64,000 bases of DNA from Coniella vitis (lineage: Eukaryota; Ascomycota; Sordariomycetes; Diaporthales; Schizoparmaceae), in assembly GCA_011317545.1 (NCBI GenBank), contig WUJK01000002.1:3038001-3102000 (forward strand), in the 5' to 3' direction. Each line of letters begins with the position of its first letter. The first letter of the stretch is position 1. Made by a program: the position numbers and the translations under genes. The notes below the pieces were generated by a model, which saw nothing but the letters and a program-made list of their open reading frames with translations, was not told the origin of the DNA and ran no database searches. This document shows positions 35,395 to 45,868 of this stretch, one piece after another.

Positions 35395-37185
35395 ATGGGG
35401 AAGCTCCAGAAAGGAAGCACGAGAAGGCACAGAAGCACACCAGGTACCGGAATCCACCTTCCAGAAGGCCACCGCCTTGAAGAATGGATATGACCATCGG
35501 TGATGGTACGTACGCTACTCGTTGACCGCCTGTCCACCGTAGTCAAGATCAAGAAGTCACTTATCACAGTACGTACGTCAGTACGTGCTTGGTTGGACCC
35601 CCCTCCAACACTCACCAAAAAACCGCACTGACATATCAACAATGCACTCAATCGATGCCACACAGCAGATAAAACATCGAGGTGTTCTGATCGCCCAATC
35701 AGCACTTGGTCGGGGTGTTCGTCATTTCGCCCACTGACGCCGAGGACGAGGGCGCGCAGATGTATTCCATCATAAATCGCTCAGTGCCAGAACGCAGCGA
35801 GCACACGTTAGCAGGTACCTGGATGGGGCAAATAAGCTCCGGGGGGGCCAGGATCGTCATGCTCGACAGGCATTCAGCAGGGATAAGCTCTGCAGGACGG
35901 ACGGATGTACCTACCGGGGCCTGCATCCACTCGCGGGTGCGGATTAGACCCTAGCTCGATCTACTACATAGAAGTACTTGACAGCCCTTCAGTGTCACTG
36001 TGTACAGTGCGTCGGGAGGAATTGGGCGCTGTCACTGGCTGGCACCGTGATTCGCGCGACTGTGATTGGCGACGGCTCGGCAGAAACAACGGGGGGATTT
36101 GGCCGGCACCATGCTTGCTCGGCGCAAAAAGCCCCAGATGCTGCCTTTGTTTCCTGCTCGGACCCATGTGCTATACCTGACAGCACAGTACATGGGATGG
36201 AAAATTCCAGAGCTGGTACGGTGATGCCGCCGGCCTGTTGCTGCGCTGCCAGGGCTGCCTTCCCACCGATTCAAAGCATCGCCAGGGCCCAGGGAGCGGG
36301 CGTGCCAATTTCTGCTCATTGCGGTGTGCAGGGTTGCTTGTGCTTGCTGCTACTACTATGTACTATAATGTCGATTTGCACAGTGAAGTTTCCGCACGCT
36401 GAGTCAGTGTTGCTGTGGTGCCATCTCTGCCCATCTGGGCAGTCGGCAGCTGCTAGCTTCGAGCGGGCGGTCTGGGGTGCCATGATACTATGCCATATGC
36501 GCCTGCAGCGAGCGATAAGGCACAGAAGTACGGGGGTACAGTCGTGCATTGTAGCTACGTACTATGTAGCCGTCAGTCCCTCGTCAGGCATGTGTGCCCC
36601 TTCCTTCCTGCCCGTTGCGTGTGAATTGAAATCCCACCGACCGCCCGCCCACCACGTTGCACAAGGAGAAAATTGGGAAAAAAATTGGAAAACTAAACCC
36701 CGCCCCCCAGAAAATAAGAACGAAGAAATCCCAGCAGCCCCACCCACTGATTGCTGGTCTGGTCCTAGTCGCTTTCAGTCCCCCCCGGTCCTGCATCCCA
36801 GTCACAGTTGCAGCACAGTACATGGTGCAGTTCTTCCTGTAGGGCCAGCCGTCGAGCCTTCCGCCCAAGTCGCTCCTCTTCCCTCTCTGCTGCCCTCTCA
36901 CGCGCAAATAAAAGACAAGCTCCCACCGTCTTCCGCCTCTCCGCCTCTCTTGCCTTCTCTTCTTTCCCATCACCTGCGCGGAGAATCTTGGTCTACATTC
37001 AAGGTGCCCTTCTCTGTGTGGTGTGTGCGTGTGCGTGTGAAGACGCTTGTGCGGCAATCCATCTCCTTCGTGTTGACACTGCAGCCAGGACTTTGTTTCT
37101 TGTCTGTAAACACGGCGGAGCTTTCCAGCACAACCTTCTAAAGGATTCCCTACCGCCAAATAACTATCACAACAAAAAATAATAC

Positions 37186-37449
37186 CGTCAGTATACAACC
37201 AGCCAACGATCTTGCCTCATCTCCTCCCTCCTTTCCCACTCTCTACACTGCCTCCACCGACCTATCTAGACGCCCTGAAAAGTGTCGCACCGGGACCTTG
37301 CACAACAACGCCCCCCACCTGCAATCTGAACTGCCTCGCTGCGTTGTTCCTATTTCCTCTCTCCTCTTTCCCACACCCACCATCTTTCACGGAATAAAAC
37401 CAAACCTTAAGCTAACCCTTCCCAGTCATAATACAATCACCATCCCACC
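37186..37449 (+). promoter_or_regulatory. Pyrimidine-rich leader of the H+-ATPase gene
   Basis: The last ~260 bp before the start codon are strongly C/T- and A/C-rich with CTCC, TTTCC and CCACC runs and few G. Such CT-rich tracts mark transcription starts and leaders of highly expressed fungal genes. The exact start site cannot be placed from sequence alone. Confidence 0.5.
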
Positions 37450-40379
37450 ATGGCCGAACACGGCTCTCCTGCGTTGAACACGCAGATCGAGTCGGGCAAC
37501 TTTGACGAAAAGGAGCGCCACGCTCAGGCCGCCCCTGCCGCGGCTCCCGCCGCCAAGCCAAAAGTTGAGGACGAGGAGGACGAGGATGAGGACATTGACG
37601 CCCTGATCGAAGACCTCGAGTCCCAAGATGGTCACGGCGAAGAAGAAGAGGAAGAGGAGCGCGATCAGCATGGTGGTCGCGTCATCCCCGAGGAGCTGCT
37701 GCAGACAGTAAGCTCATCCCTCGAGCTCGTTTTTGAGTAGCAGCTTTTCATCGAGTTGGTTGTGACCGGTGGCTAACCATACTTCTCTCAAACCATAGGA
37801 CACCCGCATTGGTCTTACCGAGGCTGAGGTCGTCTCGCGCCGCAAGAAGTACGGTCTCAACCAAATGAAGGAGGAGAAGGAGAATCTAATTCTCAAGTTC
37901 TTCATGTACTTTGTTGGTCCCATCCAGTTTGTCATGGAGGCTGCTGCCGTCCTGGCTGCTGGTTTGGAGGATTGGGTTGACTTTGGTGTCATTTGCGCCC
38001 TGCTCTTGTTGAACGCCTTCGTTGGTTTCGTCCAGGAATTCCAAGCCGGCAGCATTGTCGACGAGCTGAAGAAGACTCTGGCTCTTAAGGCTGTCGTCCT
38101 CCGTGACGGTACCTTGAAGGAGGTCGAGGCCCCTGAGGTTGTCCCCGGTGATATCCTGCAGGTCGAGGAGGGTACCATTATTCCCGCCGACGGTCGCATC
38201 GTTACCGAGGATGCTTTCCTGCAGGTTGACCAGTCCGCCATCACTGGTGAGTCTCTGGCTGTTGACAAGCACAAGAACGACCAGTGCTTTGCCTCCTCCG
38301 CCGTCAAGCGTGGCGAGGCCTTCGTCATCGTTACCGCCACTGGTGACAACACCTTTGTCGGTCGCGCCGCTGCTCTCGTCAATGCCGCCCACGGTGGTAC
38401 TGGTCACTTTACTGAGGTCCTGAACGGTATTGGTACTGTTCTCCTGATCCTCGTCGTCTTCACCCTCTTGATCGTCTGGGTTTCCAGCTTCTACCGCTCC
38501 AACCCTATTGTCGACATTCTCCGCTTTACCCTGGCCATTACCATTATTGGTGTCCCTGTCGGTCTTCCCGCCGTCGTCACTACCACCATGGCTGTCGGTG
38601 CCGCTTACCTGGCTAAGAAGAAGGCCATTGTCCAGAAGCTGTCCGCTATTGAGTCTCTGGCTGGTGTTGAGATTCTCTGCTCCGACAAGACTGGTACCCT
38701 GACCAAGAACAAGCTGTCACTCTCTGAGCCTTACACCGTCGCTGGTGTTGACTCTGAAGACCTCATGCTTACCGCTTGTCTGGCTGCTTCCCGCAAGAAG
38801 AAGGGTATTGATGCCATCGACAAGGCCTTCCTCAAGTCGCTCAAGTACTACCCCCGCGCCAAGGCTGTTCTGTCCAAGTACAAGGTCATCAACTTCTATC
38901 CCTTCGACCCCGTCTCCAAGAAGGTTACTGCTATTGTCGAGTCTCCTCAGGGTGAGCGTATCACTTGCGTGAAGGGTGCCCCTCTTTTCGTTCTGAAGAC
39001 TGTCGAGGAGGACCACCCCATTCCCGAGGAGGTCGACCAGGCCTACAAGAACAAGGTCGCCGAGTTTGCTACCCGTGGTTTCCGTTCTCTTGGTGTTGCT
39101 CGGAAGCGTGGCGAGGGTTCCTGGGAAATTCTCGGAATCATGCCTTGCTCTGACCCTCCCCGTCACGATACTGCCAAGACCATCAACGAGGCCAAGACCC
39201 TGGGTCTTTCCATCAAGATGTTGACTGGTGATGCTGTCGGTATCGCACGTGAGACTTCGCGCCAGCTCGGTCTTGGTACCAACGTCTACAACGCTGAGCG
39301 CCTGGGTCTTGGTGGCGGCGGTGATATGCCTGGTTCCGAGGTTTACGATTTCGTTGAGGCTGCCGATGGGTTTGCCGAGGTCTTCCCCCAGCACAAGTAC
39401 AACGTCGTCGAGATTCTGCAGCAGCGTGGCTACCTGGTTGCCATGACTGGTGACGGTGTCAACGATGCTCCTTCCCTGAAGAAGGCTGATACTGGTATTG
39501 CCGTCGAGGGAGCTTCCGATGCTGCCCGTTCGGCCGCCGACATTGTCTTCCTTGCTCCTGGTCTCGGTGCTATCATCGATGCCCTGAAGACTTCGCGTCA
39601 AATTTTCCACCGCATGTACGCTTACGTTGTCTACCGTATCGCTCTGTCTATCCACCTGGAGATCTACCTTGGTCTCTGGATCGCCATTCTCAACCGCTCG
39701 CTGAACATTGAGCTGGTCGTCTTCATTGCCATTTTCGCCGATATCGCCACTCTGGCCATCGCCTACGACAATGCTCCTTTCAGCAAGACGCCCGTCAAGT
39801 GGAATCTGCCTAAGCTCTGGGGAATGTCTGTCCTGCTTGGTATTGTTCTTGCTGTCGGTACTTGGATTACTGTCACCACCATGTATGTTGGTGGCGAGAA
39901 CGGCGGTATCGTTCAAAACTTCGGTCGTCTGGACCCAGTCGTCTTCCTTGAAATTTCTCTGACTGAGAACTGGCTGATTTTCATCACTCGTGCCAACGGC
40001 CCCTTCTGGTCTTCCATTCCTTCATGGCAGCTGACTGGTGCTATCCTTGTCGTCGACATTATCGCCACCCTCTTCTGTATCTTCGGTTGGTTCGTTGGTG
40101 GCCAGACCTCCATTGTGGCTGTTGTCCGTATCTGGATCTTTGCCTTTGGTGTTTTCTGTGTTATGGGTGGTGTCTATTACATTCTCCAAGACAGTGTCGG
40201 TTTCGACAACCTCATGCACGGAAAGTCGCCCAAGGGCAACCAGAAGCAACGGTCACTCGAGGATTTCGGTAAGTGTTTTAATATAAGGGTGTTCCTATTT
40301 ATAGAGTTGAAAGCTAACAAGTTCTTTTACAGTTGTTTCTCTCCAGCGTGTGTCTACGCAGCACGAGAAGTCGCAGTAG
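37450..40379 (+). CDS. PMA1: Plasma-membrane H+-ATPase
   Basis: This P-type (P3A) proton pump hydrolyses ATP to drive H+ out of the cell and set the membrane potential. Exons 37450-37707, 37799-40268 and 40333-40379 give 924 aa, close to the ~920 of filamentous fungi. The N-terminus is acidic (VEDEEDEDEDIDALIEDLE...). Core motifs are QSAITGESLAVDKH, the phosphorylation site CSDKTGTLTKNKLSL (Asp near residue 382), the nucleotide-binding KGAP region and the hinge MTGDGVNDAPSLKKADTGIA. About ten transmembrane helices are visible. The last exon replaces the read-through with DFVVSLQRVSTQHEKSQ, the conserved regulatory C-terminus whose Ser/Thr are phosphorylated upon glucose sensing. Codons strongly favour C-ending choices, as expected for very high expression. 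The ABM gene follows tail-to-tail. Confidence 0.98.
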
Positions 40380-40773
40380 AGGAGGAGGATTTGAGAGGGA
40401 GAATATACCCCACTGTCCATACTTTTGTGCTGTCACGATGCGGCCGGCGGCGCTCAATTTTCGTTAATTAGCATTTGCATTACAGAACGATGGCGCAAGT
40501 AGAAAAGGCCCGTCAAACAGTTCATTAGAGGAACTTAATACAAGAATACATAATGCCATTTCATGAATATACTCTTGATGCATAACGATATGACGATAGG
40601 CGTGGGAAGATACTATCCAGTTTTGTATAATAGTCAAGGCGGGAGCAATATCACTTGTTTGGACCTAATGCAGTAATGGTATTCAGGGTGTTTTTCGATT
40701 TACATCCTTTTCCTCATATTTTATCGCCCCCCTACGTGAATATATATAACCACGATATTTAGTAGTTTGACGA
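40380..40773. other. Convergent 3' intergenic region
   Basis: About 394 bp between the convergent H+-ATPase and ABM-protein genes. It should hold both 3' UTRs and polyadenylation sites. No gene is seen. Confidence 0.7.
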
Positions 40774-41409
40774 TTAGGCAGGCACAGCGACGTCCTTGCT
40801 GGTGTCAAGCTCCTCAAAACGACGGAGGTCCATGGGTCTGTCAAGCAAAGGGATGACTGGAAACATGCCGTTAGAAATGGTATAAGGTGGGTAGAATACA
40901 TACAAATGATCGGATGATTGTGAGGGGAAAGGGGGGGGGGGGTATACCGTATGGGTCAAAAGTCTTCCAGTAAGGATTTTCCAGGTGATACTTTTGGCTC
41001 TTTTTGGATGATAAAAAGGTTGCACATAGATGTTAGCCAATTTCTACACCTGAGACGAGCTATGTATGGGTTGTGCTATAAGCTATATTGGGAAGCTAGA
41101 TTGATAGCATATACCCATGTATGTACATGCACACGTACTTCGTTTCCAACACCAAGTACTTGTACATGTTCCTCATGGGGAAGAGGAGAACAAGAAAAAA
41201 GAACGAAGGGACAAACGTACACTCTCCTTCTCGTAGCGCTCCACAATGGTGAAATCGCGAGGGTCCGAGGTGGACTGCATGACGAACCAGCTAATGGTCT
41301 CCTTATCCTGCGAGTAGACGCGACTGGCCTCAATGAGCTTTGCCTTGAGCTTCTCAACCGACGCCGGGTCGTCGTTTGCGTGCAGGTGGACGGTAATTGT
41401 GTAAACCAT
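40774..41409 (-). CDS. Small ABM-fold (antibiotic biosynthesis monooxygenase-like) protein
   Basis: Exons 41409-41221, 40999-40948 and 40856-40774 give 107 aa, the size of a single ABM/dimeric alpha-beta barrel domain. The start MVYTITVHLHANDDPASVEKLKAKLIEASRVY and the central DKETISWFVMQSTSDPRDFTIVERYE fit the beta-alpha-beta layout. Exon 2 adds SSQKYHLENPYWKTFDPYV, with the His-Leu-x-NP pattern common in this fold, and exon 3 ends VIPLLDRPMDLRRFEEL. Members are quinol-type monooxygenases or uncharacterised cofactor-free enzymes; substrate unknown. A run of twelve G (12 C on the coding strand) begins within a few bases of the exon-2 donor. Proline-rich read-through products in this region are artefacts of missing the intron. 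Confidence 0.82.
40931..40942. repeat. Homopolymer G12 (C12 in transcript) inside intron
   Basis: Twelve consecutive G on the + strand lie in the second intron of the ABM gene, immediately downstream of its 5' splice site (GTATACC then the C run). Prone to length error in sequencing. Confidence 0.85.
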
Positions 41410-43530
41410 TTTGAGGGGTTTTAGTTTTTTGCTTCTTCTTTTTTTCTAATTCTGGACACCGGCTTTCTTGCTGGGCTATTTTGATTGGTTAGTTACATCT
41501 GAAGAGGGCGAGTCTGAGGGCTTTTTGATAGCCGAGATATTGAATGGGATGGAGCCGCTGGAATGGATGAATGGAATAGACGGATACGGTTGAACGGATT
41601 TCCCACCGGCTAAGTTGATCTCGGGTATGTGCGTTGGGTTGGGTTGCAGTGCGTCAAAGACATGTGTGAGAGTACGTACTTATGCGAGGCTTCTACTATG
41701 TAGGAACCAGGTGCAGATAACCAATGAAGATGGCGGAATCGACGTCTTGTTGCTAGGGGAAGAAAAGAGCCGGATCGGGGTAGAAACTGGTGCAGAGAGA
41801 GAAAAAAGAAGAAAGTGGTGAGGGGTTGCTGTGGTGGTGGTGGGTTTTCGCATAGAACTGATCTTCTAAAAAGTATTTAGTACGTGTTCTTGGTGTGGGG
41901 CAGAGCTCTTTTTTGGGAAAAACTGCGTCACCGCTCGCTGGAATGTTTGGTCTAATAGCAGCTTTGATGAGGAGGTATCAGCAGCAAAAGTCAAGGTGGC
42001 TGCAGCAGCACCCCGAACCCGCCGGCGAGAGAGCTGCTAAACAATACATAGTAACATGGATAAATTCTTTATACCATGTGAAGACGATACCAGGGTACCG
42101 GGTAGTAAAACCGTTGGGTTATTGAGTAAACATGGACTGGCGTACACCTGCGGCCCTATTCATTCCTATCTCAGTCCTTTCGCTTCATGTACCAAGAACC
42201 CTGCATCGTGATGCACTTCTTCCCCTCTGCGATGTAGAAGAGTAACCTTTGCTATGCATGCACGAAAACCAGTGCTCGCACTGTGAAGTAGGGATCAAAG
42301 CTCTTGAGACCTCACGCGAGGGGACCCACTACTCAGTTTCGGATCCGTGACTTCTAAGAAGCTTTGCACTGTATGGGTCTCGGCTACACAGTCTGCAAGA
42401 CTTTGGTCGTGGACATGTGGGAAAGGTTTTTGATTTTGACATGCTAGGCCGAGATACTGTGTACTATGTAGTCAGATACGATGTTCAAGAAGGCTAGTAT
42501 GTATGTGTGTGCTTTGAACGGCATATGTAGCAGCGCAGAGTAGCTGCATCCCACACATAGTATCGGGGCCGCGCAAGTAGCGTGCATCATGCAGGAGCAA
42601 AGAAGCTAGAAGCAAGCATGTTGGAAACGGGGGTTGCAGAAAAACGAGGGGATCTTGAAAAGACGGGCGAGGTATCTCACAACCAGCATGCATACAATTG
42701 TCATACGCTCCATTACAGACTGTGCTACCATGTACCAAAGCAGAGTCCATGCCTACTGTCTGCACACCATATATACATAGTATGGTAGTACTCTCAAGAG
42801 TGTCGGTGAAGGTCATTGTGTGGCTAGAGGGGGGGCTGCTTGGTTGATTGTCAGATTGTGCATGAACTCACGCACCGCGAGAAGGTGTTTACTCTGTCAT
42901 AGAACTCGAACAAAATAGTTGTAGTAGTACTATGTACAGCAACGGTACCCAGGTAGTTGTAATATTCGGTAGTCTGGATCCCCTCGTGGCTGTACTATGT
43001 AGTGAGTGACTGCCCCACAGAGACAAGGCTGGGCGCGATACTCAACTGACGGCAGCTGCACTTTGTAGGCAAGGCAACGCTAAGAGTACTATGTATTCCA
43101 TCGCGCTTGCATTCGACGTGCTGTAGCTGCTGTGTGAGCAAAGTTAAGCTGTGTGTTGTTGTTATGGCCGGAAGGTTCTGAGTCGATGAGAGGCATTTGC
43201 GCCTTCCATTTCTGCACCGAGTTCCAAAGCACGTGACCTGCAGTTCTGACGACAATTGTACGTACTGAATACGTCTGTGACCACCTCCGAACCAGGACCA
43301 ACCACCATCTTCATTTACGATATCCACAGACTGTCACAATCCAAGGTTGAAAGACGGACAATTCTCACAGAGATAAAATCGGCTGCTTCACTGGCCTGCG
43401 GAGATGACAGCACCCATCCGCGCTTCCCAAGCATCCTGAGTGTGACCATGGGCCATAACTCGGCCATATTTTGCCCAATACCCTCTACGGCCATCACCGC
43501 GTAGCTTACCTTTCGAGTACAACGCTTACA
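41410..43530. other. 2.1-kb divergent intergenic region rich in the 9-mer
   Basis: Between the ABM gene (-) and the DCAF4-like gene (+). No coding region is supported. It has the highest local density of TACTATGTA/TACATAGTA: 41694, 42045, 42462, 42774, 42928, 42993 and 43087, plus an 8-base match at 42555. Confidence 0.65.
42462..43095. repeat. Dispersed 9-mer cluster of five
   Basis: TACTATGTA or TACATAGTA lies at 42462-42470, 42774-42782, 42928-42936, 42993-43001 and 43087-43095, in the region upstream of the DCAF4-like gene. Confidence 0.85.
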
Positions 43531-45228
43531 ATGCCTCCTGCCAACATACCCGGCTACTACTTTGGTAATACTCTAACGGGCTACCTTTGCCGAACTCTCA
43601 ACTAACGACGCTTCTGCCAGACGAATCCAAGAACCGCTACTTCAAGATCCAGCCTGGCAGCAGCGGCGCCGCGCCGTCCACCTCTGCCTACCATGTCGAC
43701 AACGTGAGGAAGCGTAAGGCTGAGGACAAGCGTTCCAGCGATGCCCGAAAGCGCCAAGAGCTGCTCAAGGACCACATTAAGCGCACGACTTGCCTGGACG
43801 CCCCGCTGACCGGCGGCCGTCTTGCGCATGAGTTGCGGGGCGGCTTCAACCCAGAGATTGCTGTGGAGAGCTGGGCCAACGGTTTACGCCCCAAAGGTGC
43901 AGCCTCTTTTTCTAGGCCTCACATTATCGGCGGCGGGTTTGACATGGGAGCCTTCTATGTCCAAGGTGGCGATGACGCTTCAGGCATGGGAATAGTCTAT
44001 GCGCGTATGTTCTTGGTCTTTGCATCTAACTTACCGGGCGAATTTGTCAATACTGACTATGGTTTCATGTGCAGAGTTCGGAAACAGACTTGTAGCCAGC
44101 TATATCCCCACCGATAAGAACGACCACATCTCGTACAATTGCGATCCTTTGCTCCGACGTTCTCGATCTCAAGAAATCCATTATGAGCCCTTGCTCGTCG
44201 ACGCCATTACCTCCATCAACTATCATGCGCCGTCCAACCAAATGCTTGTGACCAGTGCTCTTACGGACATGGGTTACGGTGGCTTTCTCGGCGATCCCGC
44301 CATCGCCGTCGCTCACTTTCACCCGAATCTCACGTCCACCCACCAAGGTAGCCATCTTTACGAACATGAGCCCGAGCCTAGCACCAGGCCAACCTGGCTC
44401 CTGGGCGAGACCGACAACTTCCAATTGTGCAAATTCAATGGGCCCTTGACCGTCTACTCTGCCCGACTTGCGCCCTCCACTAGCGCCTTGACCGCCGTCT
44501 TGGCAACAGACCGTGGCATATGCAAGATGGACGAGACGGTGAGCGCGGCGCCTATGCAGTGGCTCGGAAGCCCCAAGAGAGACGGCGGCTGGGGCCCAGC
44601 CTCAATGTGGGACGTACTCTCTGTCGACTGGCACCCGACAAACGACGCGCTAATATATGGAGGCACAAGAGACGGCCGCTTTCTCAAAATGGACATGCGC
44701 ATGAACGGCACGCAGATGCAGGACTTTCGCCACACGTCCTCTGTCGCGCACATCCGAGCCATCAACGAGCATCAGGTGCTCGCTGCCGGGCCGCGGAATG
44801 CCATGGCAATTTACGACCTGCGCTGGATGAAAAATTACCCCGCGTATCAAAACAATAACCACAAACAAGCTCGGCCGCAAACGCTTCCTGTTGTGCAGAT
44901 GCATGGCTATGCTAACGCTGCCCATGTACATATAGGTTTGGATGTCATTCATCTTTCCAGCGGTGGTGGTGGTGGCGTTGGCGGCCTTGTTGCAACTGGC
45001 ATGGACGACGGCTCTGTAGGGGTTTTTTCGCTGCAGACGGGCCGCAAACTTCGGGTGGATGGCGTCGACTCGCGAGAAAAACTAGGGCTGAGTGCAGGGG
45101 CAGTCGTCAAGAGTATTCAGTGGCAGAAAATGCCTTGGGAACAGGATCCAAGCTTGTGGGTTTCTGCTCGCTCGGCCGTCAAGAAGTTTAGTTTTGGACT
45201 TGTGCAAGATGAAGATGGAGATTGTTAA
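43531..45228 (+). CDS. DCAF4-like WD40 protein (putative CUL4-DDB1 substrate receptor)
   Basis: Exons 43531-43564, 43621-44004 and 44075-45228 give 523 aa. The spliced N-terminus, MPPANIPGYYFDESKNRYFKIQ, matches the PGYYFD..KNRYFK/RI signature of DCAF4 (WDR21) proteins and depends on removing the 56-nt first intron. A basic helical stretch follows (VRKRKAEDKRSSDARKRQEL). The WD40 propeller includes DVLSVDWHPTNDALIYGGTRDGRFLKMDMR and AAGPRNAMAIYDLRWMKNYP; the DxR and DLRW patterns resemble DDB1-binding DWD boxes. It also includes GLVATGMDDGSVGVFSLQTGRKL. The last repeat ends in an acidic tail. DCAF4 proteins recruit substrates to CUL4-DDB1 ubiquitin ligases; the substrate here is unknown. The bZIP gene is tail-to-tail. 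Confidence 0.8.
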
Positions 45229-45868
45229 GTTTATCAAGTCGTCTTTTTGTTGCTGAGAGCCCTCCCCCCCTTTCTTTTTCTCTCTCTTTCTCGGATAGTT
45301 GAGTCTGATTATGCTTAGACGATGGAAGAGGTAAGTAGCAAGGTGTACGAGTATTTTGGTATAGGCTATGTAGGATTCTCACGAGCGTCAGGTGAGAACC
45401 CATGTACCATTAGGCACGGGAAACAGAAGGAAGGAGATATTGGATATTGTTTGATGAGATACCCATACCAGAACATGCGTTTCTTACGATTGCTATACTT
45501 TTGTCTGTGTATATATGAAAGGCCCAGAAGGAATCATGGGGGAAAGAATTATACCACTGTCCTCCACCTTTGATGAGAAAAATATGCTTCCAACTACGAG
45601 AAAGTCGCAAGTATAAAATCCTGATACATTACTAAGCAGAGCTCCATTCTCACTTCATTGCCATCGAGTCAATCCACTATCTACTTTACATGAAGTCTTG
45701 CAATAGTTGATAACCGTTTTCCATTATCATGCAAGATTCCAAAATCGAATTAAAAAAAGAGTGTGCCATCTGTATGCAAGCTTTTTGTTTGTCCGTCTTT
45801 CGAAATGTGCGCTTCGACACGCCCGCGTAATATATATATTTCCAAAAACAATGCATCTTCATGGTATC
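45229..45868. other. Convergent 3' intergenic region
   Basis: About 640 bp between two convergent genes, with pyrimidine-rich then AT-rich sequence. No gene is seen. Confidence 0.65.

Larger units (their letters stand above)
25247..37449. other. 12.2-kb gene-poor region upstream of the H+-ATPase
   Basis: No open frame shows a recognised domain, coding-like composition with splice continuity, or family length. Composition is ordinary, not the AT-rich type seen beside the WD40 gene. It contains 13 copies of the TACTATGTA/TACATAGTA 9-mer (29922 to 36560), several microsatellites and, near 37180-37449, the pyrimidine-rich leader of the H+-ATPase gene. Small intron-rich genes or non-coding RNAs could be hidden here. 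I found no tRNA or rRNA. Confidence 0.55.

Noticed and set aside
35978..37141. 387-codon plus-strand open frame upstream of the H+-ATPase
   Set aside because: It begins at a TTG, is Cys-, Pro- and Ser-rich without domain-like order, and overlaps the CT-rich promoter and leader, where stop codons are rare on this strand. An antisense frame is open across part of it too. Length alone is striking, but the composition is not protein-like.
36584..37198. 204-codon minus-strand frame in the H+-ATPase upstream region
   Set aside because: It contains low-complexity His/Thr repeats from a GTGTGCGTGTGC run and no family features.
38717..39916. 399-codon minus-strand frame over the H+-ATPase
   Set aside because: Antisense shadow produced by strong C-ending codon bias of PMA1.
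43256..43504. 82-codon frame just upstream of the DCAF4-like gene
   Set aside because: Not joinable in frame to the clear MPPANIPGYYFD start; probably leader or promoter sequence.
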